This document shows positions 36,051-47,000 of a stretch of DNA of 64,000 nt, one piece after another. The position numbers were made by a program, and so were the translations under genes. Source of the DNA: Magnetococcales bacterium WMHbin3 (GTDB lineage: Bacteria > Pseudomonadota > Magnetococcia > Magnetococcales > Magnetaquicoccaceae). How positions within the stretch are numbered: the first letter of the stretch is position 1; every line of letters begins with the position of its first letter. The notes beneath the pieces are model-generated. The model was not told the DNA's origin and did no database searches. It was given only the letters and a program-made list of their open reading frames with translations. Location: assembly GCA_002753185.1 (NCBI GenBank), contig PDZX01000005.1:1-64000 (forward strand). Reading direction: 5' to 3'.

Positions 36051-36755
36051 ATGCCATCCGAAGACTCCCCCCAGCCGACGGAGGTGGTATCTCTGACCGG
36101 CGCGCATCACCGTTTCGGTCGTCAACATGTCCTCAAGGGGGTCGATCTGACCGTGCGACGCGGTGAGTGCGTGGTCCTTTACGGCAGCAACGGCTCAGGC
36201 AAATCCACCCTGCTGGCGTTGCTTTCCACCCGCTACGCCCTGCGTCAGGGGAGTTACCTCCTGGACGGCATGGACACGGCCCGCCACGGCGACGAGACGC
36301 GCGACCGCCTGGTCTTCATCGGGCACCACACCCACCTGTACGGCCATCTCACCCCGGTGGAAAATCTGCGCTTTTTCGCCGATTTGCGCAACCTCTCCCC
36401 CAGCGAGGCCCGCCTGCGCGAGGCGGTGGCCGAGGTGGGACTGGCACGGGTGGCGGACAAGCCCTCGCGCTGGTTTTCCGCCGGCATGCGCAAACGCCTC
36501 GCCCTGGCCCGCATGCTGCTGGCCAATCCGTCGCTTTTGCTGCTGGACGAACCCTATTCCGCCCTGGATGCCCAGGGAGTCGCCTGGCTGAACGCCATGC
36601 TGATCCGCTATCAGGAGCAAGGCGGCGCGGTGGTGATGGCCAGCCACGACCCGGATCGGGTGGCCGTCTTGCGCCATCTGCCGCATCATCTGGATCGTGG
36701 CATCCTCACCCCCGCCCCTCCCCCGCCGCGCCACGAGGAGCCGCCACCTTGCTGA
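36051..36755 (+). CDS. ccmA: Heme exporter / cytochrome c maturation ATPase CcmA
   Basis: The ABC ATPase of the CcmABCD complex, which frees holo-CcmE during System I cytochrome c maturation. The 234-residue product has Walker A YGSNGSGKST, a signature-like WFSAGMRKRLALARML, and Walker B LLLLDEPYSALD, followed by the switch MASHD. The C-terminus is proline-rich (TPAPPPPRHEEPPPC), an odd short extension. The stop overlaps the ccmB start. Confidence 0.95.
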   Translation: MPSEDSPQPTEVVSLTGAHHRFGRQHVLKGVDLTVRRGECVVLYGSNGSGKSTLLALLSTRYALRQGSYLLDGMDTARHGDETRDRLVFIGHHTHLYGHLTPVENLRFFADLRNLSPSEARLREAVAEVGLARVADKPSRWFSAGMRKRLALARMLLANPSLLLLDEPYSALDAQGVAWLNAMLIRYQEQGGAVVMASHDPDRVAVLRHLPHHLDRGILTPAPPPPRHEEPPPC

Positions 36756-37411
36756 AAGCCGCCTATCGCATCGCCTGGAAGGACGTGGCCGGAGATTTCC
36801 GCCGCCGGGCGACCCTGTCGTCCATGCTCTTTTTCGCCATTTCGGTGCTGGTGGTGTTCCAGGCCGCGTTCGAACCGGATCGCAAGGAGGCCCTGCGCCT
36901 GCTGCCCGGCCTGCTGTGGGCCACGACCCTCTTCACCACCCTGGTGGGACTGGGACGGGTCTTCCAGGCCGAGGAGGAGGACGGGGCGTTCGAGGGGCTG
37001 TTGCTGGCCTCGGTGCCGCGCGGGGTGATCTTTTTCGGCAAATGGTTGGGAAATCTTCTCTTGACCCTGCTGGTGGAACTGATGATACTTCCCCTGACCA
37101 TGGTGCTGTTCAACGTGGATGTCTGGCGGCAGGCCGGGGAGATTCTAGGAATCCTGACGCTGGGAACCGTGGGTCTGACCGGTCTGGGCACGCTGCTGGC
37201 GGCCATGACGCAAGGAGCACGCTCCCGCGAGACCCTTCTGGCCCTGCTGTTGTTGCCCCTGACCGCGCCGCTGCTGATCGCCGGAGTGCAGGCCATGGCC
37301 GGAATCCTGACCGGCGGCGAGGTGACCCCCTGGATCCGCCTGATGGTCATTTTCGACGTGATCTATCTGGCGTTGACGCCCTGGGCATTCGGCTGGCTGG
37401 TAGAGGAGTGA
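36749..37411 (+). CDS. ccmB: Cytochrome c maturation membrane protein CcmB
   Basis: The 220-residue, six-helix membrane subunit paired with CcmA. I place the start at the TTG at 36749, which overlaps the ccmA stop and has GAGGAG eight bases upstream. The product then begins with LLKAAYRIAWKDVAGDFR, the normal CcmB N-terminus. Other family features are WATTLFTTLVGLGRVFQAEEEDG and the conserved LASVPRGVIFFGKW. It ends three bases before ccmC, whose ribosome site (GAGGAG) overlaps its last codons. Confidence 0.92.
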   Translation: MLKAAYRIAWKDVAGDFRRRATLSSMLFFAISVLVVFQAAFEPDRKEALRLLPGLLWATTLFTTLVGLGRVFQAEEEDGAFEGLLLASVPRGVIFFGKWLGNLLLTLLVELMILPLTMVLFNVDVWRQAGEILGILTLGTVGLTGLGTLLAAMTQGARSRETLLALLLLPLTAPLLIAGVQAMAGILTGGEVTPWIRLMVIFDVIYLALTPWAFGWLVEE

Positions 37412-37413
37412 CG

Positions 37414-38109
37414 ATGAAATTTCTGGCGAGGATGCAGGCGCCTCTTGGCGTCCTGACCCTGATCGCCCTGGCGGTCGGGTTGTGGATGGTCTGGAACGCT
37501 CCGGCGGATTTCCAACAGGGAGGGGCGGTGCGCATCCTCTACCTGCATGTCCCTTCCGCAAAGATGTCCTTGTTCTGTTATGTCTTTTTGACCATTGCCT
37601 CCATCGTCCACCTGTGGAAACGCTCCGAAACCGCCGACATCCTGGCCGAGGCGGCCACGGCGGTGGGGATCTCCTTCACCGGGATCACGCTGGCCTCCGG
37701 GGCGATCTGGGGCAAGCCGATGTGGGGAACCTGGTGGGCCTGGGACGCGCGCCTGACCTCCATGCTGGTGCTGCTGATCCTCTACAAGGGGCTGATGGTG
37801 TTGCGTCACTCCATGGACGACCCGACCAAGGGGGCGAGGGCCACGGCGATTCTGGCCATCGTCGGCGCGGTGGATCTGCCCATCATCCACTATTCCGTGG
37901 TGTGGTGGCGCACCCTGCATCAACCCCCCTCGCTGGCCGCCGCAGAAAAATCCGGCATCCACATCTCCGGGCCATTGCTTCCGCCATTGCTCGCCATGTC
38001 CGTGGCGTTTATCCTGATGGGAGTTTACATGCTGACGCTCAAGGCGCGTCAGATCGAGGCGCAACGCAAACTGGACGCCCTGGAGGCCGCGAGATTGCAC
38101 CATGAATGA
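37414..38109 (+). CDS. ccmC: Heme handling protein CcmC
   Basis: The 231-residue membrane protein loads heme onto CcmE. The tryptophan-rich WWD loop is seen as GAIWGKPMWGTWWAWDARLT, with flanking heme-ligand histidines in YLHVPSAK and IHYSVVWWRTLHQ. Six membrane segments are expected. The ATG follows ccmB by two bases, and its end overlaps ccmD by 8 bp. Confidence 0.95.
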   Translation: MKFLARMQAPLGVLTLIALAVGLWMVWNAPADFQQGGAVRILYLHVPSAKMSLFCYVFLTIASIVHLWKRSETADILAEAATAVGISFTGITLASGAIWGKPMWGTWWAWDARLTSMLVLLILYKGLMVLRHSMDDPTKGARATAILAIVGAVDLPIIHYSVVWWRTLHQPPSLAAAEKSGIHISGPLLPPLLAMSVAFILMGVYMLTLKARQIEAQRKLDALEAARLHHE

Positions 38110-38239
38110 CTACGGACCCTACGTCGCCGCCGTCTACCTGCTGGCCCTGGCGGTCTATGGCGGCTACATCCTGCGTTGGCAAGTCAGCTTGAAACGGCTC
38201 ACGACGCAACTGCACCAATTCGACGGATCCGGCCCATGA
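38102..38239 (+). CDS. ccmD: Small membrane protein CcmD
   Basis: A 45-residue protein with one membrane helix (about 8-26, AAVYLLALAVYGGYILRW) and a basic tail (SLKRLTTQ). Its size, position between ccmC and ccmE, and overlaps with both (8 bp with ccmC, ATGA with ccmE) identify it. CcmD stabilises holo-CcmE release from CcmC. Confidence 0.9.
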   Translation: MNDYGPYVAAVYLLALAVYGGYILRWQVSLKRLTTQLHQFDGSGP

Positions 38240-38691
38240 AGAGCACCGCCAACAAACGGCTGTTTCTGATCCTCACGCTGCTGGCGGTGATCGGCGCCCT
38301 GGGAACGCTGATCTTCTCGTCGTTCACCGGCGCGCTGGTCTATTTTCACACCCCCTCGGAAACCACAGCCAAGGGCACCGAGTTGAACGGCAAAAAAATC
38401 CGCATCGGCGGCATGGTCCAGGCCGGTTCCCTGGTCAAGGAACCGGGCACCCAGAAAATCCGCTTCCTGGTGAGCGACGGCAAAAGCCACCTGCCGGTTC
38501 GTTACGAAGGGATGGTTCCCGATCTCTTCCGGGAAGGTCAGGGCGTGGTGGTGGAAGGCGTCTGGCGCACCGGCCAGGATTTCGACGCCGACACCATCCT
38601 GGCCAAACACAGCGAAGACTACGTCCCGGTGGAAATGAGCGAACAGGGAATCGCCAACTCGCAGAAGTCGTTATTGAAATCGTTGCAATAA
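38236..38691 (+). CDS. ccmE: Periplasmic heme chaperone CcmE
   Basis: The 151-residue product has an N-terminal membrane anchor (about 8-30) and an OB-fold domain (GGMVQAGSLVKEPGTQKIRF). The heme-binding motif is HSEDYVP, whose histidine forms the covalent bond to the heme vinyl and whose tyrosine is the axial ligand. The C-terminal tail is short. The ATG at 38236 overlaps the ccmD stop. Confidence 0.95.
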   Translation: MKSTANKRLFLILTLLAVIGALGTLIFSSFTGALVYFHTPSETTAKGTELNGKKIRIGGMVQAGSLVKEPGTQKIRFLVSDGKSHLPVRYEGMVPDLFREGQGVVVEGVWRTGQDFDADTILAKHSEDYVPVEMSEQGIANSQKSLLKSLQ

Positions 38692-38704
38692 ACAGGAGTT
38701 TGTC

Positions 38705-39670
38705 ATGGAAGAAAGTCAATTTAACGATGCTTTGCAAACAAGAGAAGACTATGAAAAATCCGAAGAAATTCTTGATGCTATAAAAACAGACCTGAATGAT
38801 ATATTTAAGGGTTACTGCACCCTCGAAACTCACCTTAAAAATATTCCAGATCTGCTTGAGATTGACGGCAAAGATCAATATTGCAACAGTCCAGAAATCC
38901 AAAACAGCGCAGATTCCGTTCGCTTGCAAATTCAAAAGGACGGCAGAGATAACGATCCGCACGGGTTACTTTACGATCTAAGACTTCGTTCATCACCAAT
39001 ATGTATTGAGTATTTTTTTACTGATTATGCTACCATAACAACCTTGCGCAGAAATAATGATCTGCCTAAAATTATTAGTGCATCTGCGGTCGTACACTGT
39101 GACCCTCTAAGGGAAATCGTCCTCCATATTCGCAATAAACATTCCTCTACATATCCGGAATGCCTACATACCCTGGGCGGTGCATTCAAACCAAAAATAA
39201 AAGATAAAAATTTTGCTTTATATGATAAAAATATTGCTATGACAGCAATCCGGGAAATCATGGAAGAGAGCGGACTTGCAATACAGTGGCAACCCAATAT
39301 GCCACTGTGGTGGCTCCATGAAGAAAGAACAGGCTTCAGACAAATGTTCGTGGCAGGTGCCCCGGTCACGAAAGCAAATATAGAAATCATGGAACCCTCT
39401 TGGGAGGGCCATCTCATACGACTTTCTTTCGACGATTTGGCCGATGCCATCCTGCTCAGAGGTGCCTTTCGGCACGAAGGACCATCCTCTCAGCCACTGA
39501 AATGGACACCCACTGGTTTATTGAGTGTTTTACTGTGGGTGGCAAACATAACTCCCGATAGAGACATTAAATTCAACGGTTCCTCTCCAAGTCAATTCTT
39601 TTTTGAAATGATAAAAGAATTAAAAATCCAAGGCATCGAAAATCTTCTCGGAACAGAAAAAAGGGAGTGA
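38705..39670 (+). CDS. NUDIX hydrolase gene inserted in the ccm operon
   Basis: The 321-residue product has a NUDIX box in its middle third: the glycine of LGGAFKPK, then AIREIMEESGL, which fits REUXEEXGU. The N-terminal 140 residues and the C-terminal 90 residues match nothing I recognise, and the protein is much longer than a minimal NUDIX hydrolase. The DNA is markedly AT-richer than the ccm genes on both sides, with A/T-ending codons throughout. A good ribosome site (AGGAG) precedes the ATG, and the stop overlaps the possible GTG start of ccmF. This looks like a gene gained by transfer and fitted into the operon without breaking it. The substrate is unknown. Confidence 0.8.
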   Translation: MEESQFNDALQTREDYEKSEEILDAIKTDLNDIFKGYCTLETHLKNIPDLLEIDGKDQYCNSPEIQNSADSVRLQIQKDGRDNDPHGLLYDLRLRSSPICIEYFFTDYATITTLRRNNDLPKIISASAVVHCDPLREIVLHIRNKHSSTYPECLHTLGGAFKPKIKDKNFALYDKNIAMTAIREIMEESGLAIQWQPNMPLWWLHEERTGFRQMFVAGAPVTKANIEIMEPSWEGHLIRLSFDDLADAILLRGAFRHEGPSSQPLKWTPTGLLSVLLWVANITPDRDIKFNGSSPSQFFFEMIKELKIQGIENLLGTEKRE

Positions 39671-39681
39671 CCCGTCAGGCC

Positions 39682-41637
<1,956 letters not shown>

Positions 41638-41663
41638 ACGGACTTTCGATGGAGCGATCATCC

Positions 41664-42206
41664 ATGAGTGGAGCCTGGAAAATCATCCTGTTGGGGGCCG
41701 TCATGGCCATTCTGGGGCTGTTCGCCCTGGGGCTGGACAACGACCCCCGCAACATCCCCTCGCCGCTGGTCAACCGCCCGGCCAGCGACTTCACCGCCCC
41801 GGCGCTCCACGGAGGACCGCCGGTCCAGCTTTCCGCCCTGCGCGGCAAATGGGTGCTGGTCAATTTCTGGGGATCGTGGTGCGTCAGTTGCGTGGCCGAA
41901 CACCCCTACCTGGTGGAACTGGCGAAAAAGGTCAAGAACCGCCCGGATTTCGTCATGATCGGCGTGGATTTCCGCGACACCCCCGAAGCGGCGCGCGACT
42001 TTCTGGCCCGGCACGGCAATCCCGGCTATCCCCACGCCATGGACCCGGAACAAAAAATCGCCATCGACTGGGGCGTCTACGGCGCCCCGGAGTCCTATCT
42101 GGTGGACCCGAACGGGACCATCCGCATGAAACACACCGGCCCGCTCTTCCCCGGCTGGTTCGAGGCGCGCGCCCTGCCCTTGATGGAAGGAGGCAAAAAA
42201 CCATGA
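41664..42206 (+). CDS. ccmG: Thiol-disulfide reductase CcmG/DsbE
   Basis: The 180-residue thioredoxin-like protein keeps apocytochrome CxxCH cysteines reduced. It has an N-terminal membrane anchor (about 6-23) and the active site WGSWCVSC. A conserved family insert and a cis-proline region are also seen (GVDFRDTPEAARDFL, YGAPESYLVD). The ATG at 41664 has GGAG upstream; an ATG at 41649 is in frame but has none. It overlaps the ccmH start by ATGA. Confidence 0.92.
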   Translation: MSGAWKIILLGAVMAILGLFALGLDNDPRNIPSPLVNRPASDFTAPALHGGPPVQLSALRGKWVLVNFWGSWCVSCVAEHPYLVELAKKVKNRPDFVMIGVDFRDTPEAARDFLARHGNPGYPHAMDPEQKIAIDWGVYGAPESYLVDPNGTIRMKHTGPLFPGWFEARALPLMEGGKKP

Positions 42207-42676
42207 AACTCCCCGCCACATGCCTGCTGGCGGCGCTGCTGCTGGCTCTGCCGGTCGGCGCGGCCACCCGCGACGAGGATCCCAGCGAGGCCATGGTCCG
42301 GCAGATCGCCAAGGACCTGCGGTGCGCGGTGTGTCAGAACCAGTCGGTCTACGAGTCCAATTCGGATCTGGCCAAGGACATGCTGCGGGTCATCCGCGAC
42401 AAGGTGCGCGAGGGACAAAGCGAAGGGGTGATCCGGGACTATTTTCATCAGCGCTACGGCGATTACATCTACCTGGAACCCACCACCGGCGGGATGAACC
42501 GTCTGTTGTGGCTGGGACCGTTCGTCGGCCTGCTGGCCGGGGGATGGGCGCTGCTGGCCGCCATGCGCAAATGGCGCGCCAAACCCCCGCAAACCCCCGG
42601 CGAGGCTCCACCCTCTGCTCCGGACGCGGCCATGCAGGAACGAATCCGGCGTGAGCTTGAGCAGGTGCGGATGTAA
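42203..42676 (+). CDS. ccmH: Cytochrome c maturation protein CcmH
   Basis: The 157-residue product has a signal peptide (ending PVGAA), the redox motif LRCAVCQNQSVYES (RCxxC) near residue 40, a helix pair, and a C-terminal membrane helix (LLWLGPFVGLLAGGWALL). A soluble proline-rich tail follows. No ccmI gene follows; the next gene is on the other strand, so the apocytochrome chaperone must be encoded elsewhere or be missing. The ATG has AGGAGG nearby. Confidence 0.93.
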   Translation: MKLPATCLLAALLLALPVGAATRDEDPSEAMVRQIAKDLRCAVCQNQSVYESNSDLAKDMLRVIRDKVREGQSEGVIRDYFHQRYGDYIYLEPTTGGMNRLLWLGPFVGLLAGGWALLAAMRKWRAKPPQTPGEAPPSAPDAAMQERIRRELEQVRM

Positions 42677-42679
42677 GCG

Positions 42680-43462
42680 CTAAAAAATCTCTCCGAAGAA
42701 GCGGCGCATCAGGGCAAAGGCCCGCTGGGCGGTGCGTTCGTGGTATTGGGAACGGCCTGGGGTATTGGCGTCCGGGTCGGTGAAGGAGTGGACCGCACCG
42801 CCGAAGCTGACCAGTTGCCAGTCGATGCCGGGTACTGCCTTCATTTCGGTCTGGAAGGCCGCGAGCTGGGCATCCGGGACCACCGGGTCGTCGGCGCCGT
42901 GCAAAACGAGCACGGCCGCCTTGATGTTGCCGGCATCCTTGGGATTCGGCGTGTCCAGGTTGCCGTGGAAGGAGACCACCCCCTTCAATTCCCGTCCGCT
43001 CCTGGCCAGTTCCAACACCGTACCACCCCCGAAGCAGAAGCCGATGGCGGCGCTCTTGCCGGCATCCGCGCCCACCTTCTTGCCGGCGGCAAGCATGGCA
43101 TCCATGGCGTTGTTGGCGCGCGCCCGCAGCAGGGCGCGGTCGGCGCGCAGGGTGGATGCGGCCTGTTTGGCCTCGTTGGGATTTTTTGGCCGGACATCGA
43201 CGCCGTACACATCCGCCAGCAGGACCACGTAATCACGCCCCGCGATCTGTCTGGCCATGACACGCGCCGCCGGGGTGACCCCCAGCCAGTTGGGCACCAT
43301 GAGCACCGATGGCCGGGAGGCCGGGCCGCTGTCGTCGTACACCAGGACGCTCTCCATGGCCACGCCGTCGAGGGTATGGCGAACCGGCTCCTCCACCATG
43401 GCGCTCCAGGCGGCTCCGGGCAGCAGGGTCAACAAGAGGGACAGGACGAATCGCATGGACAT
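42680..43462 (-). CDS. Secreted dienelactone-hydrolase-like protein
   Basis: The 260-residue alpha/beta hydrolase has a signal peptide (MSMRFVLSLLLTLLPGAAWS). The nucleophile elbow is GFCFGGG, with cysteine in the nucleophile position as in dienelactone hydrolases. The catalytic Asp is likely in GADDPVVPD and the His in GGAVHSFTDP. The start at 43462 has GGGGAG upstream. Substrates of exported family members are mostly unknown, so the enzyme class is inferred from the fold only. The gene is convergent with ccmH, with a 3-bp gap. Confidence 0.85.
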   Translation of the reverse strand: MSMRFVLSLLLTLLPGAAWSAMVEEPVRHTLDGVAMESVLVYDDSGPASRPSVLMVPNWLGVTPAARVMARQIAGRDYVVLLADVYGVDVRPKNPNEAKQAASTLRADRALLRARANNAMDAMLAAGKKVGADAGKSAAIGFCFGGGTVLELARSGRELKGVVSFHGNLDTPNPKDAGNIKAAVLVLHGADDPVVPDAQLAAFQTEMKAVPGIDWQLVSFGGAVHSFTDPDANTPGRSQYHERTAQRAFALMRRFFGEIF

Positions 43463-43539
43463 GGCCAACACTCCCCGAAAGCAGGTGAACAAGGATCTTT
43501 CCATCCGAGCATATCGCCCCACCATTTGGAGTACAAGGC

Positions 43540-44059
43540 ATGCCCAATGCGTCAAACAGCGACAAACAGCCAAACGACCAGTTCGATGTCCCCTGGAAGG
43601 AGATCGTGGAAGGCTACTTCAGGGAATTTCTGGCATTTTTTCTGCCGGAGGCGCATAATGACATCGACTGGGATCGTGGCCATGCCTTTCTCGACACGGA
43701 ACTGGCCCGGATCACCAGAGAGGCGGAGATCGGCAACCGGCGCATGGACAATCGACCTGTTTCGCTTCATCGACTGGGTGTTGCACTTGCCCAAGGAGTT
43801 GGATATCCGGTTGCAGGAAGAGATCGTCGCCTTCGAGGAGAGCAAAAAAATGCCATATATCTCAAGCATAGAACGTATCGGTGAAGAGAGGGGTCTGCAG
43901 AAAGGCCAGGCCGGTCTGCTGATCGAGATGCTCCAGGAACGGTTCGGTCTGGTGCCGGAACCGGTGAGGCAACAAGTGGCCTCCGCCGCTTTGGATGAGA
44001 TCCATGCATGGGCGCGCAAACTCTTCAAGGCCGACTCGTTGCAGGCCGTCTTTCAATGA
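43540..44059 (+). pseudogene. Decayed Rpn/DUF4351-type nuclease-like gene with internal deletion
   Basis: The first 69 codons (43540 to about 43750) read as the N-terminus of a Rpn-type protein (WKEIVEGYFREFLAFF, then DWDRGHAFLDTELARI and GNRRMD). The frame then changes, and the sequence resumes with LFRFIDWVLHLPKELDIRL and the DUF4351-like tail FGLVPEPVRQQV and ADSLQAVFQ. The nuclease core normally found between these halves is missing, so there was probably a deletion of several hundred bases with a frame change. The tail is homologous to that of the gene at 3292-4155. The product is not expected to be functional. Confidence 0.75.
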
Positions 44060-44092
44060 GCGGGAGATGGCTGGCGCTCATCCCTCCTGTGA

Positions 44093-47000
44093 ATGAATAA
44101 AGTCAATCCATCCGCGCAAGAAATCGCGGAACTGCTGCAAAACGCCATCGAACGGCACCAGGCGGGAGAGAGCGCCGGGGCTGAGGATGGCTACCGACAG
44201 GTGCTTCTTTACGCCCCGGATCATCCGGACGCGCATCACAATCTGGGCATTCTGCAACTCGTGCGCGGCGATGTCGAGCCTGGCATCGACCACCTGCAAA
44301 CCGCGCTGGCGCGCAATCCGGGCAATCCGCAATACTGGTTGAGCCTGATCGATGCCCTGCTGGCCAACGGTTTTGCCGAAGCTGCCATGCAGGTGCTGGA
44401 TCAGGGCAGCGGTCAGAGACTGGGGGAGATCCTGCGCGAACGTTATCAAGCCCTGGTGACCCATTGGCACCGTGCGGGGGATCCCGCGCAAGCGCAAGCG
44501 GTCTGCCTGCGACTCACCCTGCTTTGGCCCGACGATCCGCGCTGCCATTACGATCTGGGGGTTCTGTCCGCCGAAATTGGCCAGTTGCGCGCAGCCGAGG
44601 CTGCCTATCGCCAGGCACTGGCAATACAACCGGAATACGTTGCGGCCTGGAGTAATCTGGGGGTGGTGTTGGCCAACCAGGGACGGCCCGGCGAGGCGGA
44701 AGAGGCCTATCGACAGGCATTGCGCCTCATGCCGGACCATGTGGAGTCCCACAACAACCTGGCGGTGCTGCTGGCCCGCTTGCGGCGCTTCGCGGAGGCC
44801 GAGGCGGTCTATCGGGCGATCTTGCGCCTGCGTCCCAATGCCGACGCCTTGTGCAATCTGGCCATTTTTCTCAAGGAGCGCCATCTGCCGGACGAGGCGG
44901 AGGCCATCTTCCTGGAGGCGTTGCGTATCGATCCGGACTGGATCGAGGCCAAATGGAGCCTGAGTCATCTTTATCTTGCGCAGGGGCGTTTCGCGGAGGG
45001 GTGGCCGCTGTACGAGGCCCGTTTTCATCCCCGCAAGCGGGAGCGCAACGTCCACCCCCCCGATCTGCCGTTTCCCCGCTGGCAGGGAGAGGATTTGACC
45101 GGCAGGAGCCTGCTGATCCTGCCGGAACAGGGGATCGGCGATCAATTGCAGTTTTGCCGCTATGCCGAATTGTTGAAAGAACGCGGGGCGCGATGGATCA
45201 CCCTGGTGTGCGATGTGTCGCTGAAGGCGCTTTTTGCCACATTGACGGCGGCAGACCAGGTGGCCACCCCGGACGAACCTCTCGCGATGCACGACTTCTG
45301 GACCTTTCCCCTCTCCTGCCCGCTGCATTTCCGAACCACCCTGGCGACCATTCCGGCGCGGATTCCCTATCTGCGCCCGCCTGCGGAGCGGTCGGCGACC
45401 CAACTGCCCGAAGGCGTGCGGGTGGGTCTGGCATGGAAAGGCTCGCCCATGAACACCAACGACGCCGCCCGTTCCCTCCCCGGTCTGGCGCTGTTGGCCC
45501 CTTTGTGGTCCCTGCCCGGCATCACCTTCGTTTCCTTGCAGAAGGGGGCCGGCGAGGAAGAGGCCCGCCATCCCCCCGCCGGACAGCCTTTGCTGAACTG
45601 GAGCGCCGGAATCCACGACTGGGCCGATACGGCGATTCTGGTGGCGCGGTTGGATCTGGTGATCGCCATCGATTCGGCCATCGTCCATCTGAGCGGGGCG
45701 CTGGGCCGGGAGTGCTGGGTGTTGCTGCCCGCCTGGGGCACGGATTGGCGCTGGCTGCGCGAGCGGGAAGACTCCCCCTGGTATCCGGAGCGGCTGCGCC
45801 TGTTTCGCCAGGGTGCGGAGAACGCATGGGGCGATGTGGTGCAACGGGTGACGGAGGCGTTGCAGGTTTGGCGGATGGAGCGGGCGGTGCATCATTATCA
45901 TCTCGCCCTGGAGATGGAGGAGACTGGAGAAAAAAACGTGGCGGAGGCCGCCTATCGGGAGGCGCTGCGCTGGCAACCGGATCTGGTCCCGGCCTGCACC
46001 AATCTGGGCAATCTGTATCAATCGCAGGGCCGTCACGGCGAGGCCGAGGCCATCTATCGGCAAGGAATCCGGGCGCGTCCGGACGCCTCCGATGTTTTCA
46101 ACAATCTTGGTAATTTATATAAATATCAACGCCGTCATGCCGAGGCCGAGGCCGCCTACCGGGAGGGGCTGCGCATTCAGCCGGAGTCGTTGGCGCTTTT
46201 CAACAATTTGGGCAATCTCCACGAGGAGCGGGACGACCCCGTCCAGGCGGAGCGCTGCTATCGGGAGGCCTTGCGCGTGGCCCCCGGCAACCCGGACGCG
46301 GCGTGGAATCTGGGGTTGTTGTTGCTCTCCCTTGGCCGTTTCCAGGAGGGGTGGCCGTTGCACGAGGCGCGCCTGCATCCCGAAAAGCGGGGCTGGCGGA
46401 TCGTGCTGCCGGAGTTGCCTTATCCCCGCTGGCTGGGAGAGTCATTGGCAAACAGAAGGTTGCTGATCTTGCAGGAGCAGGGGAGCGGGGATCTGTTGCA
46501 GTTTTGCCGTTATGTGCCGCTGCTGCGGGATCGGGGGGCCATCTGCCTGATTCTGGTCTGCCAGCCGGAGTTGGCCGATCTGATGCGGACGCTGCCAGCG
46601 GTGGATCGGGTGGTGACCCCGGACGAGAGTGATGGCCCGCCGGAGGCCGACTGTTGGACGCCGATTTTGTCGATCCCCTGGCTGCTGCGCACCGATGAAA
46701 AAACCATCCCCGCCGCCCTGCCCTATTTGCACGCCCCCCAAGAACGCCTGGCCCATTGGCAAAATCACCCCTTCCCTCCCGGCTTGCGGGTTGGGCTGGT
46801 GTGGAGGGGCAATCCCGCCCATGAAAACGACCACAACCGCTCCCTGCCCGATCTGGCGGTATTGGCCCCTCTGTGGCGTGTTCCGGGTGTCGTTTTCATC
46901 AGTCTGCAAAAGGGCGCGCCAGATGTTTTTTCACCCGTTTCTCCCCTGCTCGACATGGGGGCCAGGCTGCGCGATTTCGCCGAAACCGCAGCCTTGATCC

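Noticed and set aside
36697-37413. Alternative frame upstream of ccmC giving a 470-codon reading
   Set aside because: The part before 37414 overlaps ccmA and ccmB out of frame; the ccmC start at 37414 has its own ribosome site.
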